64,000 nt of DNA from Pseudomonas sp. PA27(2017) (GTDB lineage: Bacteria; Pseudomonadota; Gammaproteobacteria; Pseudomonadales; Pseudomonadaceae): positions 1 through 64,000 of the forward strand of contig NZ_MSXW01000046.1 of assembly GCF_001945445.1 (NCBI RefSeq), read 5' to 3'. The translations under genes and the position numbers were made by a program. Positions within the stretch are counted from its first letter, which is position 1; every line of letters starts with the position of its first letter. Shown here piece after piece: positions 51,946 through 59,728 of the stretch. The notes under the pieces are model-generated. The model was given only the letters and a program-made list of their open reading frames with translations. It searched no databases and was not told the DNA's origin.

Positions 51946-53748
51946 TCATGCCCGTTCCGAGCTGCTGATGGCGAACGAGCAGCGGCTCAGCCAGGCCAGC
52001 AGGTCAACCGCCTCCAGCGGCCGCGAAATATAGAAGCCCTGGGCTTCCTGACAGCCCCAGTCGCGAATCACCCTGAGGGTGTGTTCGGTTTCGATGCCTT
52101 CGGCGACCACCCGCTGGCCCAGTTCCTTGGCCAGGCTGATCAACGCACGCACGATGTTCCAGTCCTTCTTGCCAGGCTGCAGGTCGTCCATGAACGAGCG
52201 GTCGAGCTTGACCGTATCGGCGGGGATGTCACGCAGGTACGACCAGTTGCTGTAGCCGCTGCCGAAGTCGTCGATGGCGATTTCCACGCCCATGGCCTTG
52301 AGCCGCTCGATCTGGGTGATCACCACGGAAAAATCGCCGACCAGCGCGCTTTCGGTGAACTCCACTTCCAGGCACGAGCCGTTCAGCTCGTTGCGCGCCA
52401 GCAGGCGGACGATCTCGTCGGTCAGGTGGTCGTTGTTCAGGTCTTCGGCAGAGACGTTGATCGCCACCTTGAGATCCACACCCTCGCGGCGCCAGGCGTC
52501 GATCTGGCTGATCGCACTGTTGACCACCCAGAAGCTCACCGCGTGGATCAGCGGCGTTTTCTCGGCCAGGGGAATGAATTCGGCGGGGCTGATCTCGCCC
52601 AGGGTCGGATGCGTCCAGCGTAGCAGCGCCTCGACGGACAAGCAGACGCCGGTGTGCAGGTCGACGCGCGGCTGATACACCAGGCGCAGTTGGTCGTCGG
52701 CGCGCACCGCGTCGGCCAGGTCGTTGAGCAGACGGTTACTGCGTTGCTGCGCGGCGTCCATCTGTTCGTCGTAGTAGGCCCACCCCAGGCCCGAGATGCG
52801 CGCCTCATCGGCGGCGCAGACGATCAGGCGCATCCAGTCCCCGGGCACCGCACCGGCCTCCAGGCGCAGCACGCCGATGCCGATCTGCGGCAACACCGGC
52901 AACTCCTGGCAATGAATGGGCTTGCCGAACGCTTCGATCAGGGTGGCGAATACCGCTTTGGCCTGCTCCAGCTGGTCACCGGGCACGGCGCAGGCGAAGC
53001 GCAGCGCACTGATCTTGTATAGCTCCCAGCTGGCTGGCAGCAGGCTACGCAGGGTGTTTCTCACCGACAGGGTGAAATCGGTCAGGAACTGGAAGCCCAA
53101 CGACTTGAGCATGTCATTGAGTTGCGCCGGCGACACCAGTTCGATCGCCACCGCCAATGGGTTGTCGCCCTTGTCGATCGACTCACTGATGTCTTCGTCC
53201 AGCTTGGCGTGGTTGTACAGCCCGGTAGTGCCGTCGATGAAGGCCGCGGTGCGCATCTCGTCCAGTCGTGTGACAGCCAGGCGAGCGATCTGCTGCAGCA
53301 TCGCCATATCGGCGGCGGACATCGGCGGGCGCGGCTGGGTATCGATCACGCACAGGTTGCCGAGCACCAGCCCGCCCTCGAGCACCAGCGGCACGCCGGC
53401 GTAGTAACGAATGCCCGGCTCACCGGTAACCAGCGGGTTGCAGCGAAAGCGATCGTCCTGCTGAGCATCGCAGACCTCGACGCTTTCACCGATGGCCACG
53501 CTGTAGGCGCAGAAGGAGTCGGCACGCGGGGTTTCCTGCAGGTCGGTGCCTACCCGCGCACGGAACCACTGGCGCTTGCGGTCGAGAATGGTGATCAGGC
53601 AGATGGGGGTGTTGAAGTACAACGCAGCGATCTTCACCACCTCGTCGAGGAACGAATCGCTATTGCCTTCGGTGAGGCACGGGTGTGCGTCGATGAGGCG
53701 CTGGCGGTTGAGTTCGTTCAACGGCAAGGGTGGGTAAGGAGCCTGCAT
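51946..53748 (-). CDS. GAF - degenerate GGDEF - EAL protein (c-di-GMP phosphodiesterase)
   Basis: 600 residues from the ATG at 53748; the frame opens to 53919. A GAF domain (about 20-165) includes FNTPICLITILDRKRQWFRA. The middle domain resembles GGDEF but its active-site loop reads ISALRFACAV, so it cannot make c-di-GMP. The EAL domain is intact: SVEALLRW, INVSAEDL, EFTESAL, IDDFGSGYSN, VKLDRSF, VAEGIET and QGFYIS, so hydrolysis of c-di-GMP is expected. No membrane segment. Its 5' end faces the orphan binding protein gene. Confidence 0.9.
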   Translation of the reverse strand: MQAPYPPLPLNELNRQRLIDAHPCLTEGNSDSFLDEVVKIAALYFNTPICLITILDRKRQWFRARVGTDLQETPRADSFCAYSVAIGESVEVCDAQQDDRFRCNPLVTGEPGIRYYAGVPLVLEGGLVLGNLCVIDTQPRPPMSAADMAMLQQIARLAVTRLDEMRTAAFIDGTTGLYNHAKLDEDISESIDKGDNPLAVAIELVSPAQLNDMLKSLGFQFLTDFTLSVRNTLRSLLPASWELYKISALRFACAVPGDQLEQAKAVFATLIEAFGKPIHCQELPVLPQIGIGVLRLEAGAVPGDWMRLIVCAADEARISGLGWAYYDEQMDAAQQRSNRLLNDLADAVRADDQLRLVYQPRVDLHTGVCLSVEALLRWTHPTLGEISPAEFIPLAEKTPLIHAVSFWVVNSAISQIDAWRREGVDLKVAINVSAEDLNNDHLTDEIVRLLARNELNGSCLEVEFTESALVGDFSVVITQIERLKAMGVEIAIDDFGSGYSNWSYLRDIPADTVKLDRSFMDDLQPGKKDWNIVRALISLAKELGQRVVAEGIETEHTLRVIRDWGCQEAQGFYISRPLEAVDLLAWLSRCSFAISSSERA

Positions 53749-53986
53749 GGTCGTTCTCTCGGTTCTTGCGTACGGAAGCGGGTGCCGGAATCCCTTTCGC
53801 AGACCTTCCCGCAGATGATAACTAAATGACATCACAGCCAGTAGAGAGTTGCGCAAATCTTTGCAACCGTTCGGCCGATGAGAAGCCGACACATTGGCCG
53901 GCTTGCGGATATCAGACATCAGTCAAGGTATGGAGTGCGGTGAACGCGTAAACTGGCCACTCGACATGGATGTTCACGAGGTTCAC

Positions 53987-54772
53987 ATGGGACGTCGCCG
54001 CTTGCTTTACGGCTGCGTAGTGATGGCCGCTCTGTGGTGCAGTATCGGCCAGGCGCAGAGCCTGTCGGGCGGCACCGCGCAGTGGCCGCCCTACAGCTAC
54101 CAGGATGAAAATGGCCGCGCCACGGGCATCGCCGTGGATGTGATGCGCCGGGTCATGGCGCAAAGCGACAACCAGATGGCGATCGTCTTCCTTCCGGTCA
54201 AGCGCCTCAACGCCCTGCTCGAGCAAGGCCGGCTGGATCTCAACTACGCCGACTCGCCGGTCTGGAACGCCCCGGATGCCGCCCAGCGCTTCGTCTATTC
54301 GCAGCCTTATCTGCAGGTGCGCGAGTACCTGTATTTTCTCGACGATCATCCGGCCCGTCACCTGCCCATCGAGCAATTGCGCGGGCTGCGTATCGGCATG
54401 GTTCGTGGCTACACCTATCGCAAACTGGACGCTGCCCTGAGAAGTGGCCAGCTGAGCAAGCTGGAAACCTCGCGCGACCGCGCCCTGCTCGACCTGCTGC
54501 TGCGCCGCCGGGTCGATGCCATCGCCCAGATCGACGACGTGTTCGATGATCAACTCGCTGCACGCGGGCTCAGCAGCAAAGGCTTCGTCCGTGGCGCCCA
54601 ACTCAGCGACGCGCCGCTGGTGATCAAGCTGCAGCGCCAGCACGCCGAGCAGTTGCCGCGCCTCGATGCAGCGCTGCAGGCGCTGGTGCGTAGCGGCGAG
54701 GTCGAACGCATCCGCCGCAGCTATCTGCGTACGGCGCCCATCCAGCCTGGCAGAGCTACCGCTGAACGTTGA
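53987..54772 (+). CDS. Orphan periplasmic substrate-binding protein (family 3)
   Basis: 261 residues from the ATG at 53987 (GAGG upstream); the frame opens at 53894 over the divergent gene. Signal peptide ends at SIGQAQS. The mature part reads like a family 3 solute-binding protein: AQWPPYSYQDENGRATGIAVDVMRRV and LRIGMVRGYTYRKLDAAL. No ABC components nearby. Next to an EAL gene and a sensor kinase gene, so a sensing role is conceivable. Confidence 0.78.
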   Translation: MGRRRLLYGCVVMAALWCSIGQAQSLSGGTAQWPPYSYQDENGRATGIAVDVMRRVMAQSDNQMAIVFLPVKRLNALLEQGRLDLNYADSPVWNAPDAAQRFVYSQPYLQVREYLYFLDDHPARHLPIEQLRGLRIGMVRGYTYRKLDAALRSGQLSKLETSRDRALLDLLLRRRVDAIAQIDDVFDDQLAARGLSSKGFVRGAQLSDAPLVIKLQRQHAEQLPRLDAALQALVRSGEVERIRRSYLRTAPIQPGRATAER

Positions 54773-54894
54773 AAGCGGCGCGACAGGCGAAGCGGCGTGT
54801 GCACAGGTCGTCGAAAACGCCCAAATATGGCGGAACGCCGCAGCGTTTTGGCCGCTCTTAGCTAGTGCCTCGATTACTGCGCTCGCCTTATGAT

Positions 54895-57402
54895 ATGGAT
54901 CAGTTGACCAAGCCAGCCCCCAAGCAAACCGTTGCCGACCCCCTGGCGTTCACCGCCAGCGGTGGAAAGATCGGCGACCTGCTGCGTCGGTTCGACGAAA
55001 GCACCTCGCCGCTGGGCGCCCTCGCAGATTGGTCGACGGCCCTGAAAACCCTGATGAGCACCGTGCTGCCGGTGAAGGCGCAGATCGTCCTGTTCTGGGG
55101 CCCGCAATACATCGCCCTGTACAACGACGCCTATGCCCCGAGCATTGGCAACAAGCACCCCCGTGCCCTGGGCCGGCCGGCGGTGGAGAACTGGACCGAG
55201 CTGTGGGACGACCTCGAGCCGTTGCTGCGCGGCGTGCGTGAAACCGGCGAAACTTTTTCGGCCAAGGACCGACCCTTCTACATCGAACGCCATGGCCGTG
55301 GCGAAGCGGTGTATTTCGATGTTTCCTATTCACCCGTGCATGAGGCAGACGGCTCGGTCGAAGGCGTGCTGTGCGTGGTCAATGAAACCACCCAGCGCGT
55401 GCAATTCGAGCGCCGCCAGGCGTTCCTGCTGGAATTGGGCCAGGCACTGCCATCGATCAGCGAACCGGCTCAGGTCGAAGCGCTGGTATTGCGCAAGCTG
55501 ACCGAAGAGCTGAACGCCTCGCAAGTGTTCTTCGCCGAAAACCCGGGAACCGAAACACCACGTGCCACACCCGAGCAGCTCCTGCCGCGCTATGACCACG
55601 TGCAGAATCAGGTGCTGCTCGCCGGACACCCGCTCGTACTGGAGCGAACCGCCAGCTCACCCGCCGCACTGCACGTGCCGGTGGTGCGCCATGGCGCGCT
55701 CGATGCGGTGCTGGTGATCGAGCATGACGACAGCCACATCTTTTCCGACTATGAGGCCCATCTCGCTGAAGAGACCGCCAAGCTTGCCTGGGCGTGGATC
55801 ACCCATGCGCGCGGCGAAGTCGCGCTGCGCCTGAGTTCCACGCAGTTGTCGGCGATGTTCGACCAGGCCGGTGCCGGTATCGCCGTGTGCGACGCCAGCA
55901 TGACCCTGGTGCGTGTCAACGACCACTATTGCGAGATCGTCGGGCGCAGCCGCGCGCAACTGCTTGGTCAGAGCCTGCACGAGCTGGCTGAATCGGGCGA
56001 ATGCGCGTCAGTCACCTCGGCCTGCGAATACAGCCTGCGCCACGGCCGCTCATTCGAGAACACCCGCTGCTACAGCCGCGCCGATGGCAGCGTGGTGTGG
56101 GTGCAGAATCATGTCTCGCCGCTGCTCGATGAACAACAGCGCGTCGCCGGCACCATCTGTGTGTGCGTCGATATCAGCGAACGGGTACGCGCCGAAGCGC
56201 AACTGCGCGAGCTGAACGAGTCCCTCGAAGATCGCGTCGCCACCATGGTGGCGCAGCGCGAGGCGGCCGTGGCGCAACTGCACGAAGCGCACAAGATGGA
56301 GATGGTCGGCCAACTCACCGGCGGCATCGCCCACGATTTCAACAACCTGCTGACGCCGATCATGGCCTCGCTGGAACTGATTCGCCGACGCCTGCCGGAC
56401 GAACGCTGCACCAAGCTGGCCGACGGCGCGCTGCAGGCTGCCGACCGCGCGCGGATTCTGGTGGGCAGGCTGCTGACCTTCGCCCGCCGGCAAACCCTCA
56501 AGCCACAGCCCGTGGCCCTGTGTACGCTGATTCGCAACATGCGTGACCTGATCCAGCGCTCCCTCGGGCCGATGATCGAATTGCGCATCGATATTCCCGA
56601 GCGCATGCCCACCGTGTTCATCGACCCTCATCAGCTGGAGCTTGCGGTGCTCAACCTGGCCGTCAACGCCCGTGATGCCATGGGCGAAAGTGGCCGACTG
56701 AGCATCGCTGCCGAACTCGATGAAATGCCTGGTGAGAACGCCGCGGGATTGAGCGGCGGCCAATACGCCCGTCTGGTGCTCAGCGATTCGGGCTGCGGCA
56801 TGGATGAAGAAACCCTGCGGCGCTGCGCCGAGCCCTTCTACTCGACCAAGGGCGTCGGCAAGGGCACCGGGCTGGGCCTATCCATGGTGCAAGGGTTGCT
56901 GGTGCAATCGGGTGGTGGTTTCGCCATCGACTCGGCGCCCGAGCACGGCACTCGGGTCAACTTGTGGCTGCCGACCACCGATGCGCCGGTCGTCTGCGAG
57001 AAGCCCGAACGCGATGAGGAGGTGCCGCGTGCGTCACGGCCCACCCATATCCTGCTGGTCGATGACGAAACGCTGGTGCGCGATACCACCAGCCTGCAAC
57101 TGAATGACCTGGGTTATGAAGTGACCGAAGTGGAGTCGGCTGCGGCGGCCCTCAAGCTGATCGAAGAGGGCTTGCGCCCGGATGCGCTGGTCACCGATCA
57201 CATCATGGAAAACAAGACCGGCGCCCAACTCGCCCAGGAACTGCGCCAACGCATTCCGGAGCTGCCGGTGCTGATCATCACTGGCTACGCCAACCTGACG
57301 CCGACCCAGATCAGCAGTTTCGACGTGCTGGCCAAGCCCTTCCGTCGCCGGGATCTGGCTGATCGGCTGGCGCAGCTGCTGCAAACGACCGGCTCAGGCT
57401 AA
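54895..57402 (+). CDS. Hybrid sensor histidine kinase with PAS/GAF/PAS input
   Basis: 835 residues from the ATG at 54895; a GTG at 54865 is possible and neither has a clear ribosome site. Input: PAS-like domain about 45-170, GAF-like domain 175-305, PAS domain 315-430, coiled coil 430-465. Phosphoacceptor His480 in GGIAHDFNNLL, ATPase domain with GKGTGLGLSMVQG, and C-terminal receiver with Asp768 (LVTDHIMENKTG) and AKPF lysine. Soluble. The wide PAS residue set WSTALKTLMSTVLPVKAQIV is common in Pseudomonas hybrid kinases. No receiver output partner adjacent. Confidence 0.88.
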   Translation: MDQLTKPAPKQTVADPLAFTASGGKIGDLLRRFDESTSPLGALADWSTALKTLMSTVLPVKAQIVLFWGPQYIALYNDAYAPSIGNKHPRALGRPAVENWTELWDDLEPLLRGVRETGETFSAKDRPFYIERHGRGEAVYFDVSYSPVHEADGSVEGVLCVVNETTQRVQFERRQAFLLELGQALPSISEPAQVEALVLRKLTEELNASQVFFAENPGTETPRATPEQLLPRYDHVQNQVLLAGHPLVLERTASSPAALHVPVVRHGALDAVLVIEHDDSHIFSDYEAHLAEETAKLAWAWITHARGEVALRLSSTQLSAMFDQAGAGIAVCDASMTLVRVNDHYCEIVGRSRAQLLGQSLHELAESGECASVTSACEYSLRHGRSFENTRCYSRADGSVVWVQNHVSPLLDEQQRVAGTICVCVDISERVRAEAQLRELNESLEDRVATMVAQREAAVAQLHEAHKMEMVGQLTGGIAHDFNNLLTPIMASLELIRRRLPDERCTKLADGALQAADRARILVGRLLTFARRQTLKPQPVALCTLIRNMRDLIQRSLGPMIELRIDIPERMPTVFIDPHQLELAVLNLAVNARDAMGESGRLSIAAELDEMPGENAAGLSGGQYARLVLSDSGCGMDEETLRRCAEPFYSTKGVGKGTGLGLSMVQGLLVQSGGGFAIDSAPEHGTRVNLWLPTTDAPVVCEKPERDEEVPRASRPTHILLVDDETLVRDTTSLQLNDLGYEVTEVESAAAALKLIEEGLRPDALVTDHIMENKTGAQLAQELRQRIPELPVLIITGYANLTPTQISSFDVLAKPFRRRDLADRLAQLLQTTGSG

Positions 57403-57417
57403 GCCAGCGCACCTTTT

Positions 57418-57702
57418 TCAGGCGCGAATGCCGCTTTGCAGGGCACTACGCTCACGGCTCGGCACATGCGTGGACTCCAGTACGGTCACCTGCTGGCGCA
57501 GGCGCAGCACGAGTTGCGATATGGAACGAGAGCTGGACAGTTCGCTGCGCTGAATGCCCTTGACGCCAAGCAACATCTGATCGCCACCGACAGCGCGGAT
57601 TTGTACGGTCAAGGTGTCGTCGGCCTCGACAAGGCAGCGGCAGTTGAGCGGCAGAAAGGCAGATTCGATGATCTGCCGTTGTTCGAGAATTGACATCATC
57701 AC
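57418..57702 (-). CDS. DUF1652 domain-containing protein
   Basis: 94 residues beginning MMMSILEQRQIIESAFLPL, the usual start of the Pseudomonas-restricted DUF1652 family. One CRC motif near residue 22. AGGTGAT lies upstream of the three consecutive ATG codons; the third (57696) would also serve. Function unknown. It converges with the hybrid kinase, 15 bases apart. Confidence 0.85.
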   Translation of the reverse strand: MMMSILEQRQIIESAFLPLNCRCLVEADDTLTVQIRAVGGDQMLLGVKGIQRSELSSSRSISQLVLRLRQQVTVLESTHVPSRERSALQSGIRA

Positions 57703-58035
57703 AGATCACCTTTGGAGACTGAGTGGCAGATTGGTCGCGCAAGCGTGCAATAGCACGGTTCGGATCGACAACAACCATGCATTGGTGATGCCAGAAAGTT
57801 TTCCCAACGGAAACAAGGGTGTTCGAAATAATCGTCATGCACAATGCAATTAACGGCTCTTAGAACCCGGCATTTTGCATGCTCGCCCATCGCCATTGCG
57901 CGTAGCCATGCAAGCACTTCAATAGCAAAATGTGCCACTCGTCCTTTATTCAATTATTAACTTCGAACAAAAACCTTCGCCGCTAATTCGTATTTCCTGA
58001 GGTTTGCGTTATTCCCGAAAAACAAGGAGACGAAA
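57703..58035. other. AT-rich divergent promoter region
   Basis: 333 bases between DUF1652 (minus) and the KGG-protein gene (plus), clearly richer in A and T than the neighbours. It should carry both promoters. No gene or clear motif was recognised. Confidence 0.5.
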
Positions 58036-58212
58036 ATGGCTCACCGCAATCCAGGTAACTTTGCAAACGATCCAACCAAAGCGGCGGAAGCTGGCCGCAA
58101 GGGCGGAAAGAAAAGCGGTGGCAACTTTGCCAACGACCGAGAGAAAGCTGCCGAGGCAGGCCGCAAGGGCGGCCAGAACAGCCATGGCGGTGGCGGAAAA
58201 AAATCGTCTTGA
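58036..58212 (+). CDS. KGG-repeat stress-type small protein (YciG-like)
   Basis: 58 residues with AAGGAGA upstream of the ATG. It consists of two near-copies of NFANDxxKAAEAGRKGG, ending in a glycine-lysine-serine tail. This is the KGG motif of small hydrophilic stress-induced proteins such as YciG and con-10. The basic, disordered character suggests protection or nucleic-acid binding, but no activity is proven. It sits in an AT-rich island as its own unit. Confidence 0.88.
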   Translation: MAHRNPGNFANDPTKAAEAGRKGGKKSGGNFANDREKAAEAGRKGGQNSHGGGGKKSS

Positions 58213-58221
58213 GTGAGAACC

Positions 58222-58245
58222 GCCAGGCTTGATAGCGGGCCTGGC
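58222..58245 (+). terminator. Hairpin after the KGG-protein gene
   Basis: GCCAGGC and GCCTGGC pair around 10 bases, 10 bases past the stop, followed by ATTTACC. A weak terminator. Confidence 0.45.
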
Positions 58246-58408
58246 ATTTACCAGTGTTGTGGTTGGAGATGATTATCGAGTCGTCCCACTCGAGAACTTA
58301 TACAAAAGAGAACATTGCATAATTATCGAGTTAAATGGCACGCATGTTTTTCCGAACCCAAATAAACCAGCTACCCGCCATTGCACAACGCTAATCAATT
58401 AACCACCC

Positions 58409-58433
58409 TGTACAGCCATCATAAATGTACAGC
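58409..58433. repeat. Two direct copies of TGTACAGC
   Basis: Exact octamers whose starts are 17 bases apart, each with a palindromic TGTACA core. They look like paired regulator half sites. Confidence 0.35.
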
Positions 58434-58661
58434 TTTATAATAAACTGCATTTTTCTGTCGTATGAGCAGGCGCGCTCGCCGTAGAACTTCGGCGATGAAA
58501 AAACAGTAATCCAAATCCTTCCTTTTGTTGCATAACCCGCCACTCAGTTATCGCCATGCGTCGCGGCGCAGCGGGTTATTGGCCTGGCTGATCATCGAGC
58601 ACAGCCATGCAAGACGGCGCTCTGCCACTTGCGCACAGTGAAGCCCCCCACAGGAGGCTCC

Positions 58662-59069
58662 ATGAATACCGCAACCGCACTTCCCGCCCCTACCAACGAT
58701 TGGGCGTTGCTGTTCCTGCGCGTGACCGGCAGCCTGGTGCTGATGCTCGTGCATGGCGTGCCCAAGGTGATCAACTTCCAGGCCGAGCTGGGTCTGATCG
58801 AGGATCCGTTCGGCCTCGGCCCGCACCTGACACTGAGCCTGGCGATATTCGCCGAGGTACTGTGCCCGCTGCTGATCATCACCGGCCCGTTCGCCCGGCT
58901 GGCCACGCTGCCGGTACTGGCGGTGATGCTGGTGTCCCTGGTGTTCGTCCATCCCGAGTGGAGCCTGGGTGAAGGGCAATTCGCCTGGCTGCTGGCAATT
59001 ATCTTCACCACGCTGCTGATCGCAGGGCCCGGCAGGTTCTCCCTCGGCAAACGGCTGTCGTGGCAATGA
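58662..59069 (+). CDS. DoxX-family membrane protein
   Basis: 135 residues with CAGGAGG upstream of the ATG at 58662. Four hydrophobic helices; LLFLRVTGSLVLMLVHGVPKVINF is the typical first helix of DoxX proteins. Members are small inner-membrane proteins connected with redox or thiol-stress responses in several bacteria. No partner gene is adjacent. Confidence 0.88.
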   Translation: MNTATALPAPTNDWALLFLRVTGSLVLMLVHGVPKVINFQAELGLIEDPFGLGPHLTLSLAIFAEVLCPLLIITGPFARLATLPVLAVMLVSLVFVHPEWSLGEGQFAWLLAIIFTTLLIAGPGRFSLGKRLSWQ

Positions 59070-59323
59070 GGTGCTTCGCGCTGATGTCGACGGCTGAAAA
59101 GCGACCCTTTGCGGTCGGCACCCGTGCACCAAACAGTAAATTGACGGGCCAAAGCCGTGATCGATTCGACACACGGCCGGCGCGGTGACTGAAATCCCTG
59201 GCGCAAGCGTCTACAGTGCGATTATCGGGGTATGAAAGTGGCGGCTGAATCAGAAAAAACAGTCCGAACTTTTTACCGCTCCAACACCCTGTATGAACAC
59301 TGCAAACGACGTCCGGGAACACC

Positions 59324-59710
59324 ATGCTCAAATCCGCCAAACACCGCGCCACCGTCATCTGCCACCAGCAGGGCAAAGTCCTGTTGGTGCGCAAGGCCGA
59401 CGCGAAGTGGACACTGCCCGGCGGCAAGATCGAAGCCCATGAAGGGCCGGCCGAGGCTGCGCTGCGCGAGCTGAGCGAGGAAACCGGGCTGGACAGCCAG
59501 GCGCTGGAGTTTCTCGCCCTGCACGAGTTCGACAGCCGCCCCCATCACGTCTTTCGCGTGTCGGTACCAGAAACCCTGGCCGCGCGGCCGCTGAACGAAA
59601 TCGCCGATTGCCGCTGGTTCTCGACCGTCGACCTGGACAAGGCGATCAAGAAATCCGCACGCAAGCTGCTGGAACTCTACTTCCCCGCCAACTCCAGCGA
59701 ACCGGCCTGA
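59324..59710 (+). CDS. Nudix hydrolase
   Basis: 128 residues with a complete Nudix box from GGKIEAHEGPAEAALREL to SEETGL (GX5EX7REUXEEXGU). It should cleave nucleoside diphosphate derivatives with Mg2+. The rest of the protein is a minimal Nudix fold without extra domains. It converges with the hybrid kinase gene 18 bases away. Confidence 0.93.
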   Translation: MLKSAKHRATVICHQQGKVLLVRKADAKWTLPGGKIEAHEGPAEAALRELSEETGLDSQALEFLALHEFDSRPHHVFRVSVPETLAARPLNEIADCRWFSTVDLDKAIKKSARKLLELYFPANSSEPA

Positions 59711-59728
59711 TCGATTGCAACCCCGGGC

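Larger units (their letters stand above)
58213..58661. other. AT-rich intergenic region with direct repeats
   Basis: About 450 bases without a gene, much more AT-rich than the window. It contains a weak terminator, the repeated octamer TGTACAGC at 58409 and 58426, and presumably the DoxX promoter. Confidence 0.5.
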
